DNA from: DASQFQ01 sp035633075
GTDB lineage: Bacteria; Actinomycetota; Thermoleophilia; Solirubrobacterales; Solirubrobacteraceae
Direction of reading: 5' to 3'
DNA: 17,263 nt
NCBI GenBank assembly: GCA_035633075.1
Contig: DASQFQ010000269.1
Location: forward strand, 1-17,263
The notes beneath the pieces are model-generated. The model made no database searches, had not been told where the DNA came from, and saw only the letters and a program-made list of their open reading frames with translations. A program made the translations under genes and the position numbers. Below, one piece after another: positions 1 to 9,247 of the stretch (position 1 is the stretch's first letter; each line of letters starts with the position of its first letter).

Positions 1-273
1 GCAGAGCACCTGGAAGCCGTTGCATATGCCGAGCACCGGGCCGCCGGCGCGCGCGAAGCGCTCGACCTCCTCCATCACGGGCGCGAAGCGCGCGATGGCG
101 CCCACGCGCAGGTAGTCGCCGTAGGAGAACCCCCCGGGGACAATGACGGCGTCGGCCCCGCGCAGGTCACGGTCGGCGTGCCACAGCAACTCTGCCTCGC
201 CGACGCGTTCGGCGGCGTGCAGCGCGTCCACCTCGTCGCAGGAGCCGGGGAAGCGGACGACGCCGAACCGCAT
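1..273 (-). CDS. purQ: Phosphoribosylformylglycinamidine synthase subunit PurQ (3' end outside window)
   Basis: Class I glutamine amidotransferase subunit of FGAM synthase. It releases ammonia from glutamine for the PurL subunit, turning FGAR into FGAM in the fourth step of purine synthesis. The 91 visible residues begin MRFGVVRFPGSC and include GGFSYGDYLR (about 47-56) and the nucleophile elbow GICNGFQ with catalytic Cys84. The His/Glu of the triad lie in the missing C-terminal part; the family is usually about 220-230 residues. The ATG overlaps the purS stop by one base (TGATG), which fixes the start and implies translational coupling. PurL is expected immediately downstream, outside the window. 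Identity is secure from the N-terminal sequence, the elbow motif and the PurS neighbour. Confidence 0.95.
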   Translation of the reverse strand, partial: MRFGVVRFPGSCDEVDALHAAERVGEAELLWHADRDLRGADAVIVPGGFSYGDYLRVGAIARFAPVMEEVERFARAGGPVLGICNGFQVLC

Positions 274-491
274 CAGGCCTGGATCTCGTAGTCCTCGATG
301 AGCGGGTTGGCCAGCAGCCGCTCGCACATCTCCGGGAGGCGCGACGGGTCCTCGACGTCGAGCTCGATCAAGCGGCCGACATGGACGTTGGCCACCCCCT
401 CGAAGCCCAGCGCGGGGAGCGCGCGCTCGACGGTCTGGCCCTGCGGGTCGAGGATCCCCCGCTTGGGGCGGATCAGCACCCGCGCCCTCAT
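273..491 (-). CDS. purS: Phosphoribosylformylglycinamidine synthase subunit PurS
   Basis: Small structural subunit of the three-part FGAM synthase (PurS-PurQ-PurL), thought to bridge PurQ and PurL and help ammonia channelling. The product is 72 residues and matches the family in length and pattern: MRARVLIRPKRGILDPQG at the N terminus, the conserved G.T...AL..LG stretch, and an I..YEI C terminus. The open frame extends 7 codons upstream, but the ATG at 491 overlaps the purC stop as ATGA and begins exactly where the family homology starts. A GGGCGG-like ribosome site lies just upstream. It sits between purC and purQ in the operon, the usual place for PurS. Confidence 0.93.
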   Translation of the reverse strand: MRARVLIRPKRGILDPQGQTVERALPALGFEGVANVHVGRLIELDVEDPSRLPEMCERLLANPLIEDYEIQA

Positions 492-1369
492 CCGGCCGCC
501 CGCTGCAGCCACGCCTCGAAGGGCTCGCCCGCCAGCAGCTCGTAGGCGCGCACGTAGCGCTCGCGCGTCTGGGCGACCACGTCGTCCGGGATCGCCGGCG
601 CAGGCGGCGTCTTGTCCCAGCCCGTGCCCGCCGCCCAGTCGCGCACGTATTGCTTGTCGAAGGACGGCTGGGGCCGGCCGGGCTCGTAGCCGTCAGCGGG
701 CCAGAAGCGCGAGGAGTCCGGCGTGCAGACCTCGTCGCCCAGGACCAGCGCCCCGGCCGCGTCGAGCCCGAGCTCGAACTTGGTGTCGGCGAGGATCACG
801 CCGCGCTCGCGCGCGTGGTCGGCCACCGCGCCGTAGACGGCCAGCGACGCGTCGCCCACCCGCTCGGCGACCCCGCGATCGCCGATCAGCTCGACCGTGC
901 GCTCGAAGTCGATCGCCTCGTCGTGGCCCTCATCGGCCTTCGTCGACGGCGTGTAGACCGGCTCGGGCAGCCGGTCGGACTCGCGCAGGCCATCGGGGAG
1001 CGCGATACCCGAGACCGACCCGGTCCGCTGGTAGTCCTTCCAGCCGGAGCCCGACAGGTAGCCGCGCACCACGCACTCGACGGGGAGCATCCGCAGCCGC
1101 TTGACGCGCAGCGCGCGCCCCCGCAGGTCCGCGGGCACGCCGTCGGTGGCCGAGACGAAGTGGTTGGGCACTATCTGGTCCGTCAGGGCGAACCACAGCA
1201 CCGACAGGCCGGTGAGGACCTTGCCCTTGTCGGGGATGGACGTGGGATGGACCACGTCGTAGGTCGAAATGCGGTCCGAAGCGACCATGAGGAGGTCCTC
1301 CCCGAGGTCGTACACCTCGCGCACCTTGCCCCTGACGAGGAGCGGCAGATCGGGCGTCGAGGTGCTCAC
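488..1369 (-). CDS. purC: SAICAR synthetase (phosphoribosylaminoimidazole-succinocarboxamide synthase)
   Basis: ATP-dependent ligase joining CAIR and aspartate to give SAICAR, the eighth step of purine synthesis. The 293 residues fit the longer bacterial form. Visible motifs are RGKVREVYD (13-21, nucleotide-binding loop), SDRISTYD (31-38), SIPDKG (44-49), PVECVVRGYLSGSGW (96-110), TPSTKA (140-145), ILADTKFE (192-199), DEVCTPDSSRFW (212-223) and DKQYVRDW (238-245). The commoner form of the DEV motif is DEVLTPDSSRFW, so Cys216 is a mild variation. The start is GTG with no clear Shine-Dalgarno, 37 bases after the stop of the M24 peptidase gene; its stop overlaps the purS start. Function is secure. 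Confidence 0.96.
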   Translation of the reverse strand: MSTSTPDLPLLVRGKVREVYDLGEDLLMVASDRISTYDVVHPTSIPDKGKVLTGLSVLWFALTDQIVPNHFVSATDGVPADLRGRALRVKRLRMLPVECVVRGYLSGSGWKDYQRTGSVSGIALPDGLRESDRLPEPVYTPSTKADEGHDEAIDFERTVELIGDRGVAERVGDASLAVYGAVADHARERGVILADTKFELGLDAAGALVLGDEVCTPDSSRFWPADGYEPGRPQPSFDKQYVRDWAAGTGWDKTPPAPAIPDDVVAQTRERYVRAYELLAGEPFEAWLQRAAG

Positions 1370-1406
1370 AGGCCGAGGCTAGCAATGGCCTCGGCGGTCG
1401 GTCGGG

Positions 1407-2525
1407 CTAGGGCTCGAGGTCGTAGGGAAAGTCCGTGAGGACCTCGGCGCCGTCGTCGGTGATCAGCACGAGATCCTCCAGGCGCGCCCCGCCGAAGCCC
1501 GGCCGATAGCAGCCCGGCTCGATGGTGACGACGTCGCCGGCGAGCAGTCTCTCGTCGGAGCGCCCGAGGTTCGGGCGCTCGTGGACCTCGAGCCCGACCC
1601 CGTGGCCGAGGCCGTGGTAGTAGCCGCGGTCGAGCGACGTGTTGGGCTCCTTGGTGCGCACGGTCGGCTGCCCCGCCGCCTCGAAGGGCTCGCACGAGAG
1701 CGCGTGCACGTCGCGGCAGACCGCGCCCGGGCGCAGCACGGGACGCACCGCGTCCAGCGCCGCGCGGCACAGCTCCCAGTACTCGCGCAGCTCGGCGGGC
1801 GGTTCGGCGCCTCCGGCGACGAAGGTGCGCGTCATGTCCGCCCAGCAGCGCGACGCACGGTCGCGCGGCCAGATGTCCACGAGCACGATGTCCCCGCGCG
1901 CGATCGGGCCCGAGCCCTGCTCGTGGCCGAGCGCCGACTGCTCCCCGCGCGCGACGATCACCGTGTCGGGTAGCTGGCAGTCGTGCTCGGCGCAGGCGGC
2001 CTGCATCGCGGCGCGCACCGTCTCGCACGAGAGTCCGTCGGGCAGCTCCCGCAGCAGCCGCGCCGCGGTCGCCATCGCCGATTCTGCAGCGACCTGAGCG
2101 CGCCGGATTCCCGCCAGCTCGGCGTCGGTCTTGACGCGGCGGCGCAGGTCGAACCGCGGCGCGTCCACCGTGACCTCGACCCCGCCCGCGCGCAGGTGCT
2201 CGGCCCAGGCCAGCGGGAAGTCGGGCGGGACGACGGCGTGCCGCACGCCGAGCTCCCGGCACGCGCGCAGGTCGACCTCGATCTCGGCCTCGATGAAGTC
2301 GACCCCGCGGTCCAGCAGCTCGTCGAGGCCGAGCGAGAACGGGTCGAGCACCTCGATCCCGAGGCCGAGGCCCTCGATGCGGTCGCGCTCCAGCACGCCG
2401 TTGACGACCACCTTGCGCTCGCCGGCCTCCACGTAGAGGAACGGGTCGAGGATGTCGATCGGGATCGCGTGGAACATGTCCGCGGAGCGCTCGGTGTCCG
2501 CGCGCATGAGCAGCGCCTCGGTCAT
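1407..2525 (-). CDS. M24-family metallopeptidase (Xaa-Pro aminopeptidase/prolidase-like)
   Basis: Predicted cytoplasmic dinuclear-metal peptidase of the pita-bread fold, 372 residues. The N-terminal half (1-130) looks like a creatinase/aminopeptidase P N-domain, and the C-terminal half is the catalytic domain. All five expected metal ligands are visible: Asp217 (VLVDIW), Asp230 (WADMTRTF), His308 (HGLGHGVG), Glu336 (TIEPG) and Glu350 (RLEDLVL). The enzyme should therefore be active, probably cleaving X-Pro bonds, although the substrate cannot be read from sequence. The ATG overlaps the purB stop (ATGA), so it is translationally coupled inside a purine operon, and purC follows 37 bases later. 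It has no signal peptide. A longer open frame exists upstream, but it runs through purB and is a shadow. Assignment to M24 is firm; the exact specificity is not. Confidence 0.9.
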   Translation of the reverse strand: MTEALLMRADTERSADMFHAIPIDILDPFLYVEAGERKVVVNGVLERDRIEGLGLGIEVLDPFSLGLDELLDRGVDFIEAEIEVDLRACRELGVRHAVVPPDFPLAWAEHLRAGGVEVTVDAPRFDLRRRVKTDAELAGIRRAQVAAESAMATAARLLRELPDGLSCETVRAAMQAACAEHDCQLPDTVIVARGEQSALGHEQGSGPIARGDIVLVDIWPRDRASRCWADMTRTFVAGGAEPPAELREYWELCRAALDAVRPVLRPGAVCRDVHALSCEPFEAAGQPTVRTKEPNTSLDRGYYHGLGHGVGLEVHERPNLGRSDERLLAGDVVTIEPGCYRPGFGGARLEDLVLITDDGAEVLTDFPYDLEP

Positions 2526-3811
2526 GCCGTCAGCTGCACGATCGCGTCGAGGCGGGCGAGCACCTCGGGCACGTGGCGGGTGAAGTGCGCGTAGTCGAAC
2601 AGGGCGTCGAGGTCGAGCCCGGCCGCCGAGGGCTCGGCGGCCAGCAGCTCGCGCAGCGGCGTCTGGGTGTCCCACGCCTGCTGCGCGGCGCGCTGGACGA
2701 TCCGATAGGCGTCGTCGCGGGCCATGCCGCCCTGCACGAGCGCGAGCAGCACCCGCTGGGAGAAGAGGGCGCCGCAGGTCAGCCCGAGGTTGCGCTCCAT
2801 GCGCTCGGCGTGGACGGTCATCCCGCGCACGACGTGGGTCGCGAGGTGCTGCATGTAGTCGAGCAGGATCGTGGCGTCCGGCAGGATCACCCGCTCGGCC
2901 CCGGAGTGCGAGATGTCGCGCTCGTGCCAGAGGGCGACGTTCTCGGTGGCCGCCTGGGCATAGCCGCGCAGGACGCGGGCGAGGCCGGTGATGCGCTCGC
3001 AGACGATCGGGTTGCGCTTGTGGGGCATCGCCGAGGAGCCCTTCTGGCCGGCGCGGAACGGCTCCTCGACCTCGCCCACCTCCGTGCGCTGGAGATGGCG
3101 GATCTCCGTGGCGAAGCGCTCGAGGCCGGCGCCGCCGAGCGCGATCGCCCCCAGCAGCTCGGCGTGACGGTCGCGGGCGACGACCTGGGTCGAGACGGGC
3201 TCGGCGGCGAGTCCCAGCGGCCCGAGCACGCGTGCCTCGTAGGCGGGGTCGTGGGAGGCGTACGTACCGACCGCGCCCGAGATCGCGCCCACGGCGACCT
3301 GCTCGAAGGCACGTTCGAGGCGCTCCGAGTTGCGCTGCGCCTCGAAGGCGAAACCCGCGAGCTTGAGTCCGAAGGTCGTCGGCTCGGCGTGCACGCCGTG
3401 GGTGCGCCCCGCGCACATCGTGTCGGCGAACTCGCGCGCCCTCTCGGCGAGCGCGACCGCATATGCGCGCGCCCCCTCGAGGATCGGCTCGCCGGCGCGG
3501 CGCAGCTGGAGGGCCAGGGCAGTGTCGAGGACGTCGGAGGAGGTCAGCCCGTAGTGGATCCAGCGCCCGGCGGGCCCCGCCGAGGCCGCGAGGACGTCGA
3601 CGAAGGCGGCGACGTCGTGATCGGTGACCGCCTCGCGCTCACGGACCGCCTCGACCGTGAAGGTCGCCGCGCGGATGGCAGCGAGGTCCTCGCCGGTGGG
3701 CCCTTCCTCCAGCGCCTCGGCGGCGGCGACCTCGACGTCGCGCCACGCCCCCATCCTGGCCTCGTCCGTCCACACAGCGCCGAGCTCGGGGCGGGTGTAG
3801 CGGGCGATCAC
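2522..3811 (-). CDS. purB: Adenylosuccinate lyase
   Basis: Homotetrameric lyase of the fumarase/aspartase superfamily. It removes fumarate from SAICAR (giving AICAR) and from adenylosuccinate (giving AMP). The 429 residues match the family. Visible motifs are TDHD (63-66, His65), HYGLTSSD (86-93), GRTHGVHAEP (135-144, probable catalytic His138), the superfamily signature SSAMPHKRNP (259-268, flexible loop with the catalytic Ser) and WHERDISHSG (295-304). The GTG start is preceded by an AGGA-type ribosome site about 9 bases away; the 21-base gap to the purE stop is one of the few real gaps in this operon. Its stop is shared with the start of the M24 peptidase gene. Confidence 0.97.
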   Translation of the reverse strand: MIARYTRPELGAVWTDEARMGAWRDVEVAAAEALEEGPTGEDLAAIRAATFTVEAVREREAVTDHDVAAFVDVLAASAGPAGRWIHYGLTSSDVLDTALALQLRRAGEPILEGARAYAVALAERAREFADTMCAGRTHGVHAEPTTFGLKLAGFAFEAQRNSERLERAFEQVAVGAISGAVGTYASHDPAYEARVLGPLGLAAEPVSTQVVARDRHAELLGAIALGGAGLERFATEIRHLQRTEVGEVEEPFRAGQKGSSAMPHKRNPIVCERITGLARVLRGYAQAATENVALWHERDISHSGAERVILPDATILLDYMQHLATHVVRGMTVHAERMERNLGLTCGALFSQRVLLALVQGGMARDDAYRIVQRAAQQAWDTQTPLRELLAAEPSAAGLDLDALFDYAHFTRHVPEVLARLDAIVQLTA

Positions 3812-3832
3812 GCCTTCATCCTACGATCGCGA

Positions 3833-4318
3833 CTAGGCGTCGAGGATGCGCGCGGCGAGCACGGCGGCGTTGCGCGCGCTGTCCACCCCGACGCAGGCCA
3901 CGGGCACGCCCGGGGGCATCTGCACGATCGAGAGCAGGGCGTCGAGGCCCCCGGCGATCGACCTCGGCGACGTCAGCGGGACGCCGATGACCGGCAGGTC
4001 GGTGTGGGCGGCGACGACGCCCGGGAGCGCCGCGGAGAGGCCAGCGCCGGCGATGATCACGCGCAGGCCGCGCATCTTGGCGTTGCGCGAGTAGTCGGCG
4101 ACGAGGTCGGGCTCCCGGTGGGCCGACATCACGCGCACCTCGTGGCGGATGTCGCGCTCGTCGAGCTCCTGCGCGGCCGCCTCCATCGCCGGCATGTCGC
4201 TCTTGGAGCCCATGAGGATGCCGACACGCGGCGCACCGGCCTCCATGCCCGCGAACTCGGCCTCCATCTGAGCTTCGGTGGCGATGTCCGCCGGGGCCGG
4301 CGCGGGCTGCTTGGTCAC
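3833..4318 (-). CDS. purE: PurE, 5-(carboxyamino)imidazole ribonucleotide mutase / AIR carboxylase
   Basis: Forms CAIR, either from N5-CAIR (class I, needing PurK) or directly from AIR and CO2 (class II). The 161 residues carry MGSKSDMPAM (36-45), SAHREPD (65-71, with the catalytic His67) and GAGLSAALPG (91-100). Class I enzymes such as that of E. coli have GAGGAAHLPG at the last site, so the usual His is Ala97 here. The protein also ends at LAARILDA, lacking the longer C-terminal tail of the E. coli enzyme. The GTG start overlaps the purD stop as GTGA; the first 30 residues, before RVGILMGSKSD, form a non-conserved extension. No purK is visible in the window. The PurE family is sure; the class is open. 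Confidence 0.92.
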   Translation of the reverse strand: MTKQPAPAPADIATEAQMEAEFAGMEAGAPRVGILMGSKSDMPAMEAAAQELDERDIRHEVRVMSAHREPDLVADYSRNAKMRGLRVIIAGAGLSAALPGVVAAHTDLPVIGVPLTSPRSIAGGLDALLSIVQMPPGVPVACVGVDSARNAAVLAARILDA

Positions 4319-5556
4319 GCCGCGATGTCGCGCCGCAGCTGGCGCCCGTCGAACTCGATCATGTCGGCGGCAGCATACGCGGCATCCCGGGCAGCTCGGA
4401 CGTCCGGCGCGAGCGCCGTGACGTTGAGTACCCGCCCCCCGGCCGTCACCACGTCGGCGTCGGCCTCCGCCGTCCCCGCGTGGGTGATCTCGACCCCGCG
4501 CGGGATCCGGTCGAGCCCGCGGATGACGTCTCCCGACGAGGAGGACTCGGGGTACCCCCCAGACGCGAGCACAACCGTGACGGCGGCGCGCTCGTCCCAC
4601 TCCAGCGAAGCGCCCGCGAGCCCGCCGGGCTCGGTGGCGCGCAGGAGCAGCTCCAGCAGGTCCGAGCGCAGGCGCGGCAGGACGACCTGGGTCTCGGGAT
4701 CGCCGAAGCGCACGTTGAACTCGAGCACGCGCACGCCGGTGCGCGTGAGCATCAGCCCCGCGTAGAGCACCCCCGTCAGCGGGTTGCCGCGGTCGCGCAG
4801 CTCGTCCAGGACCGGGCTGTGGACCGTGGCCACGATCTCGGCGAGCAGGTCGTCGCCGATCTCGGGAACGGGCGAGAAGGCCCCCATCCCGCCCGTGTTG
4901 GGGCCCGTGTCTCCGTCTCCGATGCGCTTGAAGTCGCGCGCGGGCGCGAGCGGCAGGGCGCGCTCGCCGTCACAGAGCGCCAGCACGGAGAGCTCGTCGC
5001 CCTCCAGGAACTCCTCGACGACGACGGGATGGTTGCCGAAGCGCCGCTGCTCGAGCATGGCCACGAGCGCCCTGTGGGCCTCCGCCTCGTCGGCGGCGAT
5101 GACGACCCCCTTGCCCGCCGCCAGCCCGTCGGACTTGATCACCGCGGGGTAGGAGCTGATCGCGTCCAGGCCCTCCTGCACGGTGCGCACCACCCAGTGG
5201 CGTGCCGTCGACACCCCCGCCGCCTCCATGATCTCCTTGGCGAACGCCTTGGAGCCTTCGAGCCGCGCCGCCTCGCGCCCCGGGCCGAAGCAGCGCACGC
5301 CCGCGTGGCGAAGGGCGTCGGCCAGGCCGTCGACCAGCGGCGTCTCCGGGCCTACGACGACGAGGTCCACTCCCTCGCGCGCCGCGGCGGCGGCGAAGCC
5401 CTCGGCGTCCGCCGGGTCGGACCGCAGCTGGCGCGTCTCGGCCCGGATCCCGGCGTTGCCGGGCGCGGACAGGAGCTCCGGCTGCTGCGGGGATCGCGCC
5501 AGGGCCCGGACGATCGCGTGCTCGCGCCCGCCCGAGCCGACGACGAGCACCTTCAC
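4315..5556 (-). CDS. purD: Phosphoribosylamine-glycine ligase (GAR synthetase)
   Basis: ATP-grasp ligase joining phosphoribosylamine and glycine to give GAR, the second step of purine synthesis. The 413-residue length is normal for the stand-alone enzyme. Motifs in order are VVGSGGREHA (5-14), VVGPETPL (67-74), SKAFAKEIM (102-110), IKSDGLAAGKGVV (140-152, ATP-grasp nucleotide loop), VVEEFLEGDE (179-188), TGPNTGGMGAFSP (217-229), and NVRFGDPETQ (281-290), the family signature with metal-binding residues. The GTG start begins exactly at the family N terminus and overlaps the stop of the upstream GYD gene (GTGA), with no Shine-Dalgarno of its own, so re-initiation is likely. A longer frame upstream overlaps the GYD gene and is rejected. 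Confidence 0.96.
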   Translation of the reverse strand: MKVLVVGSGGREHAIVRALARSPQQPELLSAPGNAGIRAETRQLRSDPADAEGFAAAAAREGVDLVVVGPETPLVDGLADALRHAGVRCFGPGREAARLEGSKAFAKEIMEAAGVSTARHWVVRTVQEGLDAISSYPAVIKSDGLAAGKGVVIAADEAEAHRALVAMLEQRRFGNHPVVVEEFLEGDELSVLALCDGERALPLAPARDFKRIGDGDTGPNTGGMGAFSPVPEIGDDLLAEIVATVHSPVLDELRDRGNPLTGVLYAGLMLTRTGVRVLEFNVRFGDPETQVVLPRLRSDLLELLLRATEPGGLAGASLEWDERAAVTVVLASGGYPESSSSGDVIRGLDRIPRGVEITHAGTAEADADVVTAGGRVLNVTALAPDVRAARDAAYAAADMIEFDGRQLRRDIAA

Positions 5557-5834
5557 AAAGACGAGATGAAGTCGTCGATCGGGATCGCTGCCAGCGACTC
5601 GTAGTGGGCGGTGCCGCGGGCGCCGAGCTCCAGCGAGACGCGGGCCATCGTCTTCTCGTCGGGGGCCTCGACGACGTTGACGAAGTCGAAGTGCCCGAGC
5701 GTGGCCCACTGGGCCTTCACCGTGGCGCCGAGCTGCTCGATCTCCTGGTTGACCTCGCGGATGCGCTGGGGGTTGTTCCTGACGGTCTGTACGCCCTCCG
5801 GGGTGAGGGTCGAGAGCATGATCCAGGTCGGCAC
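5553..5834 (-). CDS. GYD-domain protein heading the purine operon
   Basis: Small 93-residue cytoplasmic protein that matches the GYD domain family (Pfam GYD), an alpha/beta fold related to dimeric ferredoxin-like proteins. Visible pattern: MPTWIMLSTLTPEGVQTV at the N terminus, then G.TVKAQWATLGHFDFV, where GHFD (47-50) stands at the family's GYD-like position, followed by the acidic EAPDE and a C-terminal ALAxIPxDDF-like end. No biochemical function is established for this family that I can name. It is the first gene of the purine operon, its stop overlaps the purD GTG, and it has the best ribosome site of the operon (AGGAGG, 4-base spacer). Its position suggests a purine-linked or operon-regulatory role, but that is only inference. 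The start codon is GTG. Confidence 0.85.
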   Translation of the reverse strand: MPTWIMLSTLTPEGVQTVRNNPQRIREVNQEIEQLGATVKAQWATLGHFDFVNVVEAPDEKTMARVSLELGARGTAHYESLAAIPIDDFISSL

Positions 5835-5925
5835 GGATCCTCCTCAAGGTGTCGTGGTCTCGGCGGTTCTACCCGATCCTTCTCCTGCCGTGCCGTGTTG
5901 TCCGGCGTGGATGGATACTTCTCGC
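5835..5925. promoter_or_regulatory. Divergent promoter region: purine operon (-) and exported protein (+)
   Basis: This 91-base gap separates the minus-strand purine operon from a plus-strand gene, so both promoters should lie here. On the minus strand a weak -10 candidate TAGAAC (5868-5873) has no convincing -35. On the plus strand GATACT (5914-5919) lies six bases before the ATG at 5926, a spacing that would put transcription start at the start codon. I see no PurR-like palindrome and no riboswitch-like structure. The presence of promoters is inferred from gene layout, and the exact elements are uncertain. Confidence 0.45.
5839..5844 (-). promoter_or_regulatory. Ribosome binding site of the GYD gene
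   Basis: Read on the minus strand this is AGGAGG followed by a 4-base spacer (ATCC) and GTG. It is the only near-perfect Shine-Dalgarno in the purine operon, where later genes mostly rely on overlap coupling, and it fixes the GTG at 5834 as the start. Confidence 0.8.
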
Positions 5926-6600
5926 ATGACCCGCCACCCCGCGGCGCGCGCTGTCGGCGGCGCGGCGCTTCTGCTCTTTGCGCTCCCGGGCGCGGCCTTC
6001 CCCGCCACGCTGTCGCCGGTCAAACCGTGCTACGTGTCGGTCACGTCGGCCACCCGCGAGGCCGTGGACGTCAGCGGCGAGGGCTTCACGCCGAACTCGA
6101 AGGTGGACCTGTCGGTGGACGGCTCGGTGGCGCTCGCCGGCGCCCAGGTCGACCCGGCCGGCAACCTGCCCGCCCAGGTGCTGCAGGCGCCCTACCAGCC
6201 CAAGGGGGAGCGCGGCTTCCCGATCACCGCCTCCGAGCAGGGCAACCCGGCGAGCACGGCCACGCTGAGCCCGCGGGTCACGGCGCTGAACCTGGGTATC
6301 CAGCCCCGCCGCTCCCGGCCCTCGCGCCGCATCCTCTTCCGTGGGCGCGGCTTCACCGGCGCGAGCGGCGTCTACGCCCACTACGTGTTCGGCGGCAGGG
6401 TCCGCAAGACCGTGGCCTTCGGGCGGCCCAATGGCCCGTGCGGGACCTTCACCGTGCGCCACCGGCAGATTCCGGTCCGCCATCCTCGCACGGGGTCCTG
6501 GACCCTGCAGGTTGACCAGCAGAAGCGCTACAGCCGCGCGCCGGCGAGCGTGTTCGTGCGGGTTTCGATCGTGGTCCAGCGCGTGTTCCGGGTGCGCTAG
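5926..6600 (+). CDS. Secreted protein with two beta-sandwich-like domains, function unknown
   Basis: Protein of 224 residues, the first plus-strand gene of the window. An N-terminal signal peptide is clear: Arg residues at 3, 8, a hydrophobic core of about 9-21 and a likely cleavage after the AFPA at 24-27. Residues 35-116 contain VSGEGFTPNSKVDLSVDG, a pattern of bacterial Ig-like/TIG-like repeats. Residues 136-222 contain LFRGRGFTGA, FGRPNGPCGTF and TGSWTLQVD, which I recall from secreted proteins of Thermoleophilia (memory, not a search). Only two Cys remain in the mature part (35, 172) and may pair. There is no Shine-Dalgarno before the ATG; an in-frame ATG at 5911 is an alternative start. 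It is convergent with clpB, with 12 bases between the stop codons. An adhesive or structural envelope role is possible but unproven. Confidence 0.75.
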   Translation: MTRHPAARAVGGAALLLFALPGAAFPATLSPVKPCYVSVTSATREAVDVSGEGFTPNSKVDLSVDGSVALAGAQVDPAGNLPAQVLQAPYQPKGERGFPITASEQGNPASTATLSPRVTALNLGIQPRRSRPSRRILFRGRGFTGASGVYAHYVFGGRVRKTVAFGRPNGPCGTFTVRHRQIPVRHPRTGSWTLQVDQQKRYSRAPASVFVRVSIVVQRVFRVR

Positions 6601-6612
6601 GGGGCCCGCCAG

Positions 6613-9162
<2,550 letters not shown>

Positions 9163-9189
9163 AGCGGGGTGGTCTCTCGCTGGGCAGAA

Positions 9190-9212
9190 ATCTTAGTCTT
9201 GTTGACTGAGAT
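9190..9212 (-). promoter_or_regulatory. HAIR-like inverted repeat, probable HspR operator of clpB
   Basis: Inverted repeat ATCTTAGTC-N5-GACTGAGAT (8 of 9 positions complementary), overlapping the end of the predicted clpB -10 and the transcript start. Known HspR sites (HAIR, CTTGAGT-N7-ACTCAAG) share the same inner AGT-N7-ACT spacing; the outer bases match only partly (about 4 of 7 per arm). Because hspR is encoded in this window and clpB is a classical HspR target in Streptomyces, I read this as the operator. The symmetry is seen directly; the binding protein is inferred. Confidence 0.5.
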
Positions 9213-9240
9213 CATAGCCGGCCGCCGACAGGCGGGTAAA
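9211..9240 (-). promoter_or_regulatory. Predicted sigma70-type promoter of clpB
   Basis: On the minus strand TTTACC (-35, 9235-9240) and TATGAT (-10, 9211-9216) are separated by 18 bases. This predicts a transcript start near 9204 and an untranslated leader of about 42 bases. The match to the TTGACA/TATAAT consensus is good for such a GC-rich region, and the site lies in the only AT-richer stretch between clpB and the gene before it. Confidence 0.55.
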
Positions 9241-9247
9241 GGCTCGG

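Noticed and set aside
492..512. Seven-codon upstream extension of purS
   Set aside because: It is not conserved in the family and overlaps purC further; the ATG at 491 in the purC stop fits the family N terminus.
2526..3416. N-terminal extension of the M24 peptidase frame to 3416
   Set aside because: This part runs through purB in another frame and is Arg/Ala/Pro-rich without homology; the ATG at 2525 in the purB stop is the natural start.
2573..4765. 730-codon plus-strand frame across purB, purE and purD
   Set aside because: It spans three well-identified genes on the minus strand and shows no recognisable motif, so it is an antisense artefact.
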